From the NCBI GenBank assembly GCA_002402825.1, contig DHGP01000043.1, positions 296-47,619 on the forward strand: 47,324 bases of DNA, read 5' to 3'. Shown one piece after another: positions 7,618 to 16,384 of the stretch. Position 1 is the stretch's first letter, and each line of letters opens with the position of its first letter. Source of the stretch: Firmicutes bacterium UBA4795 (GTDB lineage: Bacteria > Bacillota > Desulfotomaculia > Desulfotomaculales > Nap2-2B). The translations under genes and the position numbers were made by a program. Under the pieces are notes generated by a model. The model was not told where the DNA came from. It did no database searches and saw nothing but the letters and a program-made list of their open reading frames with translations.

Positions 7618-7884
7618 TCAAACTATCTGCGCTACAGGCATTATATGAACTTGTTTCTTATCTTTACCCTTGCGCTGGAAAGAAACCATCCCGTCTACCA
7701 GGGCAAACAATGTATCATCTCCACCCTTGCCTACCCACCGGCCAGGGTGAATTCTCGTTCCCCTTTGACGCATAATAATGCTTCCGGCTCTGACAAACTC
7801 GCCATCCTGACACTTAACGCCAAGCATTTTAGGCTGCGAATCCCGGCCATTCCGGGAACTACCTACTCCTTTTTTATGAGCCAT
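7618..7884 (-). CDS. rpmA: 50S ribosomal protein L27
   Basis: The 88-residue protein begins MAHKKGVGSSRNGRDSQPKM, the conserved N-terminus that reaches the peptidyl-transferase centre. ATG at 7884 is chosen because AGGAGGTG lies just before it; a longer in-frame start at 7914 has no such site. Many Firmicutes make L27 with a short extension ending in FFA-like residues that is removed by the protease Prp, whose gene sits between rplU and rpmA. Here both the extension and the protease gene are absent; the intergenic gap is only 68 bases. Confidence 0.97.
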   Translation of the reverse strand: MAHKKGVGSSRNGRDSQPKMLGVKCQDGEFVRAGSIIMRQRGTRIHPGRWVGKGGDDTLFALVDGMVSFQRKGKDKKQVHIMPVAQIV

Positions 7885-7952
7885 TATATCCACCTCCTGA
7901 TTTTCTAACGGCAAATTTTCTTAAGTACAGGCGTATTGCTATACGCTTCTCC

Positions 7953-8264
7953 TTACGCCTCTATTTTTTCTACCGCCACCTGGGTAAATGACTGCCGGTG
8001 CCCCTTTTTGCGCCGGTAATTTTTCTTGGCTTTATATTTAAAAACAATAACCTTACGGTCTCGCCCTTGACGGATAGCCTTAAGAATGACGCGGGCTCCT
8101 TCTATCACTGGCGTCCCTACCTGAAATTGACCATCTTTTTCTACCGCCAGTACTTTTGAAATTGCTACCTTTTCCCCGGGTTGAAGAGGCAGCTTTTCCA
8201 CCCGCAACACATCGCCCTCTTGCACCCGGTACTGCTTGCCACCCGTTTCCATAATGGCGTACAA
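7953..8264 (-). CDS. rplU: 50S ribosomal protein L21
   Basis: The 103-residue protein starts YAIMETGGKQYRVQEGDVLR and ends with the conserved KKNYRRKKGHRQ and FTQV segment. It binds 23S rRNA near L20. The start is TTG at 8264, placed right after GGGGGAG and giving the canonical N-terminus. A promoter lies at 8325-8353, so the ribosomal protein genes can be transcribed independently of the upstream radical SAM and RNase G genes. Confidence 0.97.
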   Translation of the reverse strand: MYAIMETGGKQYRVQEGDVLRVEKLPLQPGEKVAISKVLAVEKDGQFQVGTPVIEGARVILKAIRQGRDRKVIVFKYKAKKNYRRKKGHRQSFTQVAVEKIEA

Positions 8265-8324
8265 AAATACTCCCCCTTTTATAATTTAAACCCGCCTTAG
8301 GCGATATAATCTAATCCTTTACTA

Positions 8325-8353
8325 ACTATAAACACATCTTGCCCTTTTGTCAA
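8325..8353 (-). promoter_or_regulatory. Promoter of rplU-rpmA
   Basis: TTGACA (8348-8353) and TATAGT (8325-8330) on the minus strand have 17-base spacing. Transcription would start near 8318, leaving a leader of about 50 bases. Confidence 0.8.
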
Positions 8354-8403
8354 TATATCCGTAAAAACCACTTATTTATTTTCTAAAAAACCACAATTTT
8401 TAC

Positions 8404-9351
8404 TTAACTATTCTCATCTACCACGTAATTTTCCAACACCCCTATTTTTTCAATTTCAATTTGTATCACATCCCCGGGTTCTAAGTAAGCCGGTGGTTTG
8501 CAAAAAGCACCTACTCCTGCCGGGGTACCCGTGGCAATAATATCACCAGGAAGCAGAGTCATCACCTGGGAAATAAAGGTGATTAAATAATTAAGGCTAA
8601 ATATCATTTGGGCCGTACTGGAGTTTTGACGCAACACCCCATTAACCCAGCAGCGAATGTAAAGATTTTGAGGGTCAATAATTTCGTCAGCCGTCACTAA
8701 AAAAGGTCCCAAAGGAGCAAAGGTATCAAACGTTTTACTCCGTACCCACTGCCGGTCGCGCCGCTGAATATCCCGGGCTGTAACATCATTCATAATCGTA
8801 TAACCGGCAATGAATTTCGGCGCTTCTTGCCTTTGAATATTCCTTCCTTTTTTACCGATAATTACCGCTAATTCCGCTTCGTAATCCAGTTGAGTGGTGG
8901 TTGAAGGACGAATAACCGGTTGTTTTGTAGCGCAAAGGGCGGTATTAAATTTCGCAAAAATTATAGGACTTACCGGTATTTTTGCCTTTTGTTCTTCACA
9001 ATGGTCGTAATAATTTAAACCAATACAAATTATTTTCCCTGGCTGGGTTAAAGGAGGAAGAAAATCAATTTTTTCCTCCCTAAAAAGTATCTTTTTAAGA
9101 GGCGAAGCAAGAAGTTCTTTTTCATCTGCTATTTCTTCCATATATTTTAAAACTTTATTTGTTGCTTTTTCGGCCCACTGTAACCCCTCCGGTCCGGCCG
9201 CCAAAAGTTCTTCCATCTTCTGCGGTAAAAATTTTTCTGCAGGGCAAAAAGTTAAACTGGCCTGAACAAGGTCAATTACCCAACCCTGGACCCAAACACC
9301 CAACCTTTTTTTAGATTGCTCGCCTTTAGCCCAATAGGTCACTAATTTCAT
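8404..9351 (-). CDS. Fumarylacetoacetate hydrolase (FAH) family protein
   Basis: The protein has the FAH C-terminal fold: GKIICIGLNYYDHCEEQ, IIFAKFNTALCATKQPVI, DYEAELAVIIGKKGRNI (metal-binding acidic residues), AGYTIMNDVTARDIQRRD and LLPGDIIATGTPAGVG. Members are metal-dependent hydrolases, isomerases or decarboxylases acting on 2-oxo or acylpyruvate compounds, or oxaloacetate decarboxylases; the exact substrate cannot be read from sequence. I prefer ATG at 9351 (MKLVTYWAKG) to the TTG at 9378. It lies 60 bases after rng and has no obvious metabolic partner here. Confidence 0.9.
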   Translation of the reverse strand: MKLVTYWAKGEQSKKRLGVWVQGWVIDLVQASLTFCPAEKFLPQKMEELLAAGPEGLQWAEKATNKVLKYMEEIADEKELLASPLKKILFREEKIDFLPPLTQPGKIICIGLNYYDHCEEQKAKIPVSPIIFAKFNTALCATKQPVIRPSTTTQLDYEAELAVIIGKKGRNIQRQEAPKFIAGYTIMNDVTARDIQRRDRQWVRSKTFDTFAPLGPFLVTADEIIDPQNLYIRCWVNGVLRQNSSTAQMIFSLNYLITFISQVMTLLPGDIIATGTPAGVGAFCKPPAYLEPGDVIQIEIEKIGVLENYVVDENS

Positions 9352-9410
9352 CTTCTTTACCCCCGCCAAGTAGCCCAAAGGAAACGCGCGCGTTACCGTG
9401 AAAAACCTTT

Positions 9411-11078
9411 TTACTTTACCAGCTTTGCCCGGGCATAAGTACGATAAACTTTGCTAACTTCAACGGGCACTATTTCACCTACCAGGGAGCCGGCTCCCTC
9501 AATATCCACTATGAAACCATTTAAACGGGCAATTCCGTCATTAAGTTTGTTAACGTGGGGTTCTTCTACCTTTACTTCCAGCACTTGCCCTGGTTTAACC
9601 GGCTGGAAGCTACCGGCTTGCATATCTGCCTGGTCATATAACGGACGCATGGTTACGGTTTCAATATGCTGGGCGGTCGAACCACGAATATAAAGTCTTT
9701 TACCTGTTCTTTGCTCTAATTCCTTTAAATTAGCGCCGCCGCTGCCGATTAAACGCGCCGCAACTGCTGGGTGAGCTTCAATTAAAATGGTAGGGCTTAA
9801 GGTACGCGCCGCAAACTCATAAATATTATTTTTAAAATTAATCCCTACGGTTTCTTCAGATAAAACTTTCCCCCGACCTTCACAATACGGACAAGGTTTT
9901 TGCATTACTTCAGCCAGGCTGGGCCGTACTTTTTTCCGGGTCATTTCTACCAACCCTAAAGGCGTAATACCTAGAATATTTGTTTTAGTCTTATCCTTTT
10001 TAATTTCCTCTTCCAGTGCCTGCAAAATTTTTTGGCGGTTTTCCTCTTTCTCCAAATCAATAAAATCTACAATAATAATCCCGCCTATATTTCTAAGCCT
10101 TAAGGAACGCCCTATTTCTGCTGCAGCTTCCAAATTTGTCCTTAATACGGTCTCCTCTAAATTTTTATCTCCTACATATTTCCCGGTATTCACGTCTACC
10201 ACGGTTAAAGCCTCGGTCTGGTCAAAGACAAGATAGCCCCCGCATTTAAGCCATACTTTACGCAGCAAGGCCTTTTCCAGTTCCTGTTCCAGGCCGTATT
10301 CCCAAAAAATGTTATCATGTTCTTCTAAAATTACCTTGCTTTTTAAGTGAGGAGCAGAAAGGTCTAACAATTCTATTATTTTTTCGTACTCATGGCGCGC
10401 ATCTACAATTAACCGGTTTACCTCAGGGTCAAATACATCCCTTAAGATACGCTGGATTAACTCTAGGTCCCGGTGGATTAAGTTAGGAGCAGAGCTGTTT
10501 TTGGCCTTATTTAAAATTTTCCGCCAAAGCTTAACCAGGACGTCAATATCTTGACCTAGTTCTTCCTCCTCCAGCCCTTCAGCCATGGTACGCATAATTA
10601 TACCCATACCGGCTGGTTTAACCTTCCGGGCAAACTCTTTTAACCTTTCCCGCTCTTTTTCGTCTTCAATCCGGCGGGAAATCCCTACGTAATCTACGGT
10701 AGGCATCAATACGGCGTAACGCCCGGGTATGGTCAAGTGGGTTGTTACCCGTGGACCTTTAGTCCCAAGAGGTTCTTTAACAATCTGGACAATAATTTCC
10801 TGGCCTTTTTTAACCACGTCAGTAATATTGTTCTGTCCGTTTGTTTTTACGGCAGGTAGGGCGTCTTCAACATACAAAAAGGCATTTTTTTCTAAACCTA
10901 TATCCACAAAAGCCGCTTGCATACCAGGCAGTACATTTTCTACCTTTCCCTTAAAAATATTCCCTACCAGGCGCTGTCCTACCGCTCTCTCTATATGTAT
11001 TTCAACAAGCAATTTATTTTCTAAAACGGCTACTCTTGTTTCTTCTTCGCCAGCGTTAATAATAATTTCTTTAAACAT
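9411..11078 (-). CDS. rng: Rne/Rng family ribonuclease (RNase G)
   Basis: About 555 residues. An S1-type RNA-binding domain lies near the N-terminus (GNIFKGKVENVLPGMQAAFV, then DIGLEKNAFLYVEDA). The catalytic core carries the metal-binding Asp residues in TVVDVNTGKYVG and GGIIIVDFIDLE. The zinc-link cysteines are in CPYCEGRG. A C-terminal segment (KPGQVLEVKVEEPHVNKLND) resembles a TRAM-like domain, found in this position in Clostridial RNase G proteins. It processes rRNA and starts mRNA decay. I start at ATG 11078, after GGGAAG; a TTG at 11096 overlapping the upstream stop is possible. It follows the two radical SAM genes, a conserved neighbourhood. Confidence 0.95.
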   Translation of the reverse strand: MFKEIIINAGEEETRVAVLENKLLVEIHIERAVGQRLVGNIFKGKVENVLPGMQAAFVDIGLEKNAFLYVEDALPAVKTNGQNNITDVVKKGQEIIVQIVKEPLGTKGPRVTTHLTIPGRYAVLMPTVDYVGISRRIEDEKERERLKEFARKVKPAGMGIIMRTMAEGLEEEELGQDIDVLVKLWRKILNKAKNSSAPNLIHRDLELIQRILRDVFDPEVNRLIVDARHEYEKIIELLDLSAPHLKSKVILEEHDNIFWEYGLEQELEKALLRKVWLKCGGYLVFDQTEALTVVDVNTGKYVGDKNLEETVLRTNLEAAAEIGRSLRLRNIGGIIIVDFIDLEKEENRQKILQALEEEIKKDKTKTNILGITPLGLVEMTRKKVRPSLAEVMQKPCPYCEGRGKVLSEETVGINFKNNIYEFAARTLSPTILIEAHPAVAARLIGSGGANLKELEQRTGKRLYIRGSTAQHIETVTMRPLYDQADMQAGSFQPVKPGQVLEVKVEEPHVNKLNDGIARLNGFIVDIEGAGSLVGEIVPVEVSKVYRTYARAKLVK

Positions 11079-11092
11079 TGTTAAACTTCCCT

Positions 11093-11854
11093 TCAAGGTA
11101 TTAATGATTCTAGGGGACTTAGTCCGGTGCGGATAATTTCTACTTCCTCAAGGTCAACTTGAGCCGGAAAATTTGCTAAAAAAGCCTGTAAAACCTGGTC
11201 CGGACGGACATTGCCTTTACTTCCCAACCTTAATTCCATTTCCAAAAACATTTCCTTTGCTTTCACCTGTCCTTTTAAAGAAAAGATTCCCGGCCGAATA
11301 TTTTGCTTTTTTTCTTTTTCTTCCTTTTTCTTATTTTTTTTCCTAACAGCTTTTAGCGGGCGATGAATAATAATTTCGTCGGCCGCTAAAAAAGTCTGAA
11401 TATAATTAGTCAGGTCCTCACGCTTAATTTCTCCGGTTAAAGGTATTTTTGCCTGATAAGCAGCCCGGCGGACGAGCGTCACCAGCGAGGGTCTGTCTTT
11501 TGGCCTTTTTGGTAACAACCAGGCTTTATTTACCCTTAAGCCTTCCGGAAGGGCATCATTTAACAAAGAGCATAAGCTGGCCGGTGTCAACGCCCTAGTT
11601 AAATTCAAGTCCAGGTATTCTTTTTCCCCAACTATCCCCACAGGCAACGGAGGTCCATAGCTTAAATCAGGATGTGGGTTAAACCCCTGGGTTAAAACTA
11701 CGGGTAAACATGCCCGCCGGACAGCCCGGGTAAAGGTTCTGATTAAATCATGATGTGAAAGATAACGGGCCAAACCCATTTTAGAAAATTGGAGCCGGTA
11801 CCGCCAAAAGATATTAACTGGTTTTTGCGGGAGTATGGGGCTAAAATCTACCAT
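11093..11854 (-). CDS. TIGR03936 family radical SAM-associated protein (DUF2344)
   Basis: The 253-residue protein has the DUF2344 signature: RYRLQFSKMGLARYLSHHDLI near the start, VVLTQGFNPHPDLSYGPPLPVG, and a C-terminal LEEVEIIRTGL. Its biochemical role is not known to me. It is nearly always encoded beside or fused to the TIGR03960 radical SAM protein, as here with a 14-base overlap, so the two probably act together, possibly in RNA modification given the constant neighbourhood with rng and L21/L27. A lysine-rich stretch lies around residues 165-185. The start follows GGAGG. Confidence 0.9.
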   Translation of the reverse strand: MVDFSPILPQKPVNIFWRYRLQFSKMGLARYLSHHDLIRTFTRAVRRACLPVVLTQGFNPHPDLSYGPPLPVGIVGEKEYLDLNLTRALTPASLCSLLNDALPEGLRVNKAWLLPKRPKDRPSLVTLVRRAAYQAKIPLTGEIKREDLTNYIQTFLAADEIIIHRPLKAVRKKNKKKEEKEKKQNIRPGIFSLKGQVKAKEMFLEMELRLGSKGNVRPDQVLQAFLANFPAQVDLEEVEIIRTGLSPLESLIP

Positions 11855-13736
11855 TTATTACCTCCAGGTTCCCGGCTGTAATTTCGTTTGCTTCCGGGGC
11901 TATTATTTCCGGGACTACCCCAAAGGCCGGACATAAACCACACCCCGCACATTTTCCCCACCGGCAGGCAGGAGTCTGCTGGCCATTTAGGGCCAATTCC
12001 ATCTCCTGCCGCAAAAAATCCTTACTTACCCCAAGATTTAAATGATCCCACGGCAGTACCTCGGCATAATCATAACGCCGGTTAGCATAAAAAGCCGGGT
12101 CCAGTCCCACCTGCTGAAAAGCCTCGCTCCAACGCTCGTAAAGAAAGTATTCCGACCAACCATCAAAACAGCATCCTTCCCGCCAGGCTTTCTCAATCAC
12201 CCGGCCAAGCCGGCGGTCTCCCCGGGCTAACACGGCTTCAATAAAACTCATTTCGGGTTCGCTCCACCGAAAAATCAAGTTACGTCCTTTTAGCTGCTCC
12301 CGCAAGCGTTTTTGTCTTTGCCGCAAGACAGTTATCTCACGCTGGGGTTCCCACTGAAAAACAGTGTGCGCTTTGGGAACAAAGGAGGAAACGCTTACGG
12401 TAACCTTTAACCTGGCGGGGGAGACTTTTTGGTCTATCCCCGCCCTTAACACCCGGTGGGTCAGCCTGGCTATCTCAATTACATCCTCCTCAGTTTCCGT
12501 AGGCAAACCAAGCATAAAGTACAGCTTAACCGCGGACCAGCCCGCCTTAAATGCGGACGAGACAGCGGCCAGTAAATCTTCTTCCGTAACCCCCTTATTA
12601 ATTACCTCGCGCAGCCGCTGGCTGCCGGCTTCCGGAGCAAAAGTAAGGCCGGCCCGGCGAACCCGTTGGACTTCTTGCGCTAAAGCCACCGAAAAGGTAT
12701 CTACCCGCAAGGAGGGCAAAGAAACATTTACCCCTTGCTTTTCAAAACGGTCAAGTAAAACGCTGGCTATTTCTTTTATCCGCGAGTAATCCGCCGAACT
12801 TAAAGAAATAAGTGAAATTTCATCATAACCAGTACTATGGACTAATTTTTCCGCCTGGGAAAGCAGGGTAGCAGGAGTTTTTTCCCGCACGGGACGGTAA
12901 ATAATCCCAGCCTGGCAAAAACGGCAGCCGTGCGGACAGCCCCGCATAACCTCAAGCATGACCCGATCATGTACAATTTCTATTCCCGGTACAATCACAC
13001 GGTCCGGAAAAGGAGCCTGGTCAAAATTAGTCACCACCCGGCGCCTTACCCGGGCGGGAATGCCGTCCTGAGTCGGCTTAACTGCTTCAATTCTCCCGTC
13101 AGGCCGATAACTCACCAGGTAAAAAGAGGGGACATAAACCCCGGCAATTTTCGCCGCCCGGTAAAGAAACTGGCGGCGGGAACGGCCTTCTCTTGACATC
13201 AGCTTGTAAAGGTCTAACAATTCCTGAATTACCTCTTCACCCTCGCCAAGTACAAACAAGTCAATAAAATCAGCCAGGGGCTCAGGGTTGCAGGCGCACG
13301 GCCCGCCGGCAATAACCAAGGGTTCTCCGTCCTTACGTTCGGCGCTGGGCAAAGGAAGACCGGCTAAATCCAGCATATTTAACACGTTGGTGTAAGTCAT
13401 TTCGCTTTGCAAGGTAAAAGCAAACAGGTCAAAATCCCGCACCGGCCGGTATGACTCCAGACTGTATAAAGGTATTTTACGCTCCCGCATCATTTTTTCC
13501 ATATCCGGCCAGGGAGCAAAAACCCGTTCCATTAAAGCATCGGCCCGGCTATTAACTATATGGTAAAGAATTTGCAGTCCTAAATGCGACATCCCTATTT
13601 CGTAAACGTCAGGAAAGGCAAAGGCAACTTTAATGGCTGTTTCGGTCCAGTTTTTCCGGATGATATTCCATTCTCCCCCTACATAACGGGCCGGTTTTTG
13701 TACCTTTAAGAGTACCTTTTCTATTTTATTCAACAT
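11841..13736 (-). CDS. TIGR03960 family B12-binding radical SAM protein
   Basis: The 631-residue protein has an N-terminal B12-binding-like region (KVAFAFPDVYEIGMSHLGLQ), a radical SAM core with the CxxxCxxC cluster motif in MRGCPHGCRFCQAGIIYRP at about residue 285, and SAM-binding motifs further on (TFAPEAGSQRLREVINKG, KLYFMLGLPTE). A Cys-rich tail CRWGKCAGCGLCPAF may hold another cluster or zinc. Its reaction is not established. It heads a transcript from the consensus promoter at 13937-13965. The start follows GGGGAG. Confidence 0.93.
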   Translation of the reverse strand: MLNKIEKVLLKVQKPARYVGGEWNIIRKNWTETAIKVAFAFPDVYEIGMSHLGLQILYHIVNSRADALMERVFAPWPDMEKMMRERKIPLYSLESYRPVRDFDLFAFTLQSEMTYTNVLNMLDLAGLPLPSAERKDGEPLVIAGGPCACNPEPLADFIDLFVLGEGEEVIQELLDLYKLMSREGRSRRQFLYRAAKIAGVYVPSFYLVSYRPDGRIEAVKPTQDGIPARVRRRVVTNFDQAPFPDRVIVPGIEIVHDRVMLEVMRGCPHGCRFCQAGIIYRPVREKTPATLLSQAEKLVHSTGYDEISLISLSSADYSRIKEIASVLLDRFEKQGVNVSLPSLRVDTFSVALAQEVQRVRRAGLTFAPEAGSQRLREVINKGVTEEDLLAAVSSAFKAGWSAVKLYFMLGLPTETEEDVIEIARLTHRVLRAGIDQKVSPARLKVTVSVSSFVPKAHTVFQWEPQREITVLRQRQKRLREQLKGRNLIFRWSEPEMSFIEAVLARGDRRLGRVIEKAWREGCCFDGWSEYFLYERWSEAFQQVGLDPAFYANRRYDYAEVLPWDHLNLGVSKDFLRQEMELALNGQQTPACRWGKCAGCGLCPAFGVVPEIIAPEANEITAGNLEVINGRF

Positions 13737-13798
13737 TTTGCTCCCCTGCTACCCACTATATATTATTTCCCAAATTTTTTTAATTTAACTTAAAAATG

Positions 13799-13830
13799 AA
13801 AAAAACCGGACCTTCTAAACCAGCCCGGGT
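13799..13830 (-). terminator. Hairpin with T-run in the leader of the radical SAM operon
   Basis: On the minus strand CCGGGC and GTCCGG form a short stem with an 11-base loop, followed by seven T. It lies between the promoter and the ATG at 13736, so it could act as an attenuator; the stem is short and includes a G-T pair. Confidence 0.4.
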
Positions 13831-13936
13831 AACCTTAATATAAAATTAAATACCTGATGCCGGACTAAAAAACTTTTAACGCTCGTAAATCCAAAACGTA
13901 CCTTACTTAGCTTACAATAACCCCACAAGTGTATTT

Positions 13937-13965
13937 ATTATAAAATTAAACCCTAACCATGTCAA
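13937..13965 (-). promoter_or_regulatory. Consensus sigma-A promoter of the radical SAM/rng block
   Basis: Minus-strand TTGACA (13960-13965) and TATAAT (13937-13942) match the consensus fully with a 17-base spacer. The 5' leader would be about 190 bases. Confidence 0.88.
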
Positions 13966-14040
13966 GCCTTTTTGTTCTTTTCTATATCTCTAACTGTTAC
14001 CATCTCACCTAAGTAAAAACTAACCTAGATATTACCAACT

Positions 14041-14182
14041 TTAGAATGTTGTAACTAAATATAAGCACTCAATAATTATTTTTGGGCTTCTTTTATCAGG
14101 AATAATAAAGTCCATTGTTCGTTTTGTATCTGGAGCATTGCTTATCAATTCTCCTCGTTGTTTATTCTTCGCATACCCCTTT
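14041..14182 (-). pseudogene. Open-frame fragment, possibly the tail of a restriction enzyme gene
   Basis: After the ABC permease stop, an open frame of about 46 codons on the same strand reads NAPDTKRTMDFIIPDKRSPK, then IIIECLYLVTT. The T-x-D-F-(L/I)-I-P-...-P-K-I-I-I-E pattern resembles segments of some type II restriction endonucleases (a PD-(D/E)xK-like core), which is my only basis for the suggestion. It has no start of its own, no ribosome-binding site, and stops after 140 bases, so it is a remnant. The rest of 13966-14040 shows nothing recognisable. Confidence 0.3.
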
Positions 14183-15016
14183 TTAACTAAAGCTCTGCCT
14201 GAACTGGAGCACGGCCAGAGCACCTGTAAGCAGTACAAACCCAACTATCACACTTGCGCCAAACAAAATATCCTTCCATAACCAGCCCTTATAAATTAGT
14301 ACCCTGAGCGGCATTACGACATAAGTAACCGGATTCCAATGGGAAAAAGCCAGCAGCCAGCCGGGCATTGCGCTTGCCGGAAACATTGCCGGACTGCTGA
14401 ATATCAGCGGCATGAACAGCATATTTATAATGGCAAAAAGAGCTTCAATAGACTTTAGTCTTGCTCCCAAGGCCAGGGAAATTCCAGACATACCCATACT
14501 AAAAAGCGCCGCAATGAAAAGGATTAAAAGTATCCCGGTCAGCCCAGTGCGGAAATTTACCCCGAAAATCATCGCTATAATAACAATTACCGCTACCTGA
14601 ATGGTGTTTTGAACGGCAATGGCCAGCATCTTGCCTAGAGGAATTGAAGCGCGGTTAATGGGCGCAGCCAACATCTTGTTAAGAAAACCCAACCGACGGT
14701 CCCACACTACCGTTGTCCCACCAAAAATACCTCCTGAAAGAGCGGTCATAGCAATGATTCCCCCGGCCACATAGGTCATGTAATCAGGTGCACCGTCCAG
14801 AAAATTTTTAATTAATAAGGGACCTGTCCCTCCATCCATCATTCTTTTCATAAGCGAGCCAGCTGCCATTCCTTGCGTCAAGTTGTTCATCGTGCTTCCC
14901 ATCAGGGCAAACCAAATTAAGGGTTGAAAGATGGTCATGGCTACCCTGGTTTTTTGCAACCAAAACCTTTTCATCTCCCGCCAAAAGACATAATAAATAT
15001 CACTTCCTAATTTCAA
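14183..15016 (-). CDS. ABC-2 type transporter permease (DrrB-like)
   Basis: The 277-residue membrane protein has about six hydrophobic segments and the ABC-2 pattern: cytoplasmic N-terminus (YYVFWREMKRFWLQKTR), a long loop, then GGTTVVWDRRLGFLNKMLAAPI (the coupling helix region), and GNPVTY-like SHWNPVTYVVMPLR near the end. It forms the membrane channel for the ATPase encoded upstream. The start is TTG at 15016, overlapping the ATPase stop as TTGA, with GGAGGG about ten bases before. Family members export drugs, lipids or polysaccharides; substrate unknown. Confidence 0.9.
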   Translation of the reverse strand: MKLGSDIYYVFWREMKRFWLQKTRVAMTIFQPLIWFALMGSTMNNLTQGMAAGSLMKRMMDGGTGPLLIKNFLDGAPDYMTYVAGGIIAMTALSGGIFGGTTVVWDRRLGFLNKMLAAPINRASIPLGKMLAIAVQNTIQVAVIVIIAMIFGVNFRTGLTGILLILFIAALFSMGMSGISLALGARLKSIEALFAIINMLFMPLIFSSPAMFPASAMPGWLLAFSHWNPVTYVVMPLRVLIYKGWLWKDILFGASVIVGFVLLTGALAVLQFRQSFS

Positions 15017-16038
15017 CGCCGCCGTGCCCTCCTCATTACCATTCTTTGCCTAAACCCTTCTTCCTTGCTCCCTTCAATTTCATCCCGCAAGCCCCGTCCG
15101 GTAAAATGTAAATATACATCATCAAGAGCAGGTCGTTTTACGGTGATTTTTGTGATTTTTGTATCAGTATCCCTGATTACCTCAAAGATTTTTGGCACCG
15201 TTAGTTCGCCGTTTTCTACAATAACAATGTATTCCTCAGCGTGAGACTTAACCTGACGCACTTCAGGCAGCCCTTTTATTAACTCCACGGCCCGGGTTAT
15301 ACCGCGGCCAGAGTCATTTAAGGTCATGGTAATAACGTCCCCGCCAATTTCCGCCTTGAGCCGATCAGGAGTATCAATGGCTTTTATAACCCCCCGGTCA
15401 ATAATGGCTATACGGTCACACAGGCGATCTGCTTCCTCCATATAGTGCGTGGTCAGGAAAATAGTCATTCCTGCTTCCTTGCGCAAAAAAAGGATATACT
15501 TCCAGATTTCCTGACGCGTTTGAATATCCAGACCAAGGGTGGGTTCGTCTAAAAACAAAATGCGCGGACGGTGAATTAATCCTTCGGCTATATCCAGTCT
15601 TTTTCGCATGCCACCCGAATACGTTTCCGCCAGGTCATGGGCCCTGTCCTTTAGATTCACCATGGTGAGAACTTCATTAAGGCGCTGCTTAACCTGTTCG
15701 TTTGTAAGCCCGTAAAATTTTGCTTGGAGAAAAAGATTTTCCCAGCCGGTTAGGTTATCGTCAACCGCTAAATCCTGGGATACGTAGCCAATTGCCCGGC
15801 GCACCCGGTAGGGATGAGCAGCAACATCTTCGCCTGCTACAAGGGCAGTGCCACCGGTTATGCTACTTAACGTGGTAAGCATAGTGATAATTGATGATTT
15901 GCCAGCCCCGTTCGGCCCCAACATGCCAAAAATTTCCCCTTCGGCCACGGCAAAATCCACACCGTTAACCGCTCGAATACCACCGGGATAAATTTTGGTC
16001 AGACCCTTAACCTCTATGGTCAATGTTTTTTGCGGCAT
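15013..16038 (-). CDS. ABC transporter ATP-binding protein (DrrA-like)
   Basis: A 341-residue ATPase with Walker A GPNGAGKSSII, the Q-loop region GYVSQDLAVDDNL, signature YSGGMRKRLDIAEGL, Walker B RILFLDEPTLGLD and the switch His in TTHYMEEADRL. A C-terminal extension of about 110 residues ending in PALDDVYLHFTGRGL is typical of the daunorubicin-resistance (DrrA) group. I start at ATG 16038 (MPQKTLTIEV), downstream of AGGAAAG; a TTG at 16068 is less likely. It pairs with the next gene as a two-gene exporter operon and lies behind an operator-like palindrome. Confidence 0.94.
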   Translation of the reverse strand: MPQKTLTIEVKGLTKIYPGGIRAVNGVDFAVAEGEIFGMLGPNGAGKSSIITMLTTLSSITGGTALVAGEDVAAHPYRVRRAIGYVSQDLAVDDNLTGWENLFLQAKFYGLTNEQVKQRLNEVLTMVNLKDRAHDLAETYSGGMRKRLDIAEGLIHRPRILFLDEPTLGLDIQTRQEIWKYILFLRKEAGMTIFLTTHYMEEADRLCDRIAIIDRGVIKAIDTPDRLKAEIGGDVITMTLNDSGRGITRAVELIKGLPEVRQVKSHAEEYIVIVENGELTVPKIFEVIRDTDTKITKITVKRPALDDVYLHFTGRGLRDEIEGSKEEGFRQRMVMRRARRR

Positions 16039-16118
16039 TTTCAGACACTTCTTTCCTAAAAAATACAAAAAATTTGCTTAAGTTAAACTGTTTATAACAA
16101 TTATTATAACACTTATAA

Positions 16119-16153
16119 TTGCGATTATAATTATATTGCAATTATAATCGCAA
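16119..16153. promoter_or_regulatory. Perfect 14-bp inverted repeat, probable operator
   Basis: TTGCGATTATAATT (16119-16132) and AATTATAATCGCAA (16140-16153) are perfect complements around a 7-base spacer. It stands about 80 bases upstream of the ABC ATPase start, next to TATAAT-like sequence at about 16100, which suits a repressor site. No regulator gene is adjacent. The remaining DNA to 16380 is A/T-rich with no gene. Confidence 0.65.
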
Positions 16154-16384
16154 AGCCCAACGTCAACAAGGATTAGAATAAAATACTCATCTATTGTGGT
16201 ATTTGTCCTTCTCTTTTTAACAGTTCACCCGGCGAGTTCTTAGGTGGATTATCGCAAGAAGAGCTTCAATAGAAATATGTATTTGCATTTACAAATCGTT
16301 GCCTTAATTTTAATTATATATTACAATTACAAGCAATTATAAGCTATAAACTAAAAAGGTTGAATAAAAAGATTAAAGGAGGGC

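Noticed and set aside
8265..8324. L21 leader structured RNA
   Set aside because: Only about 50 bases separate the promoter from rplU and I could not recognise the conserved leader fold.
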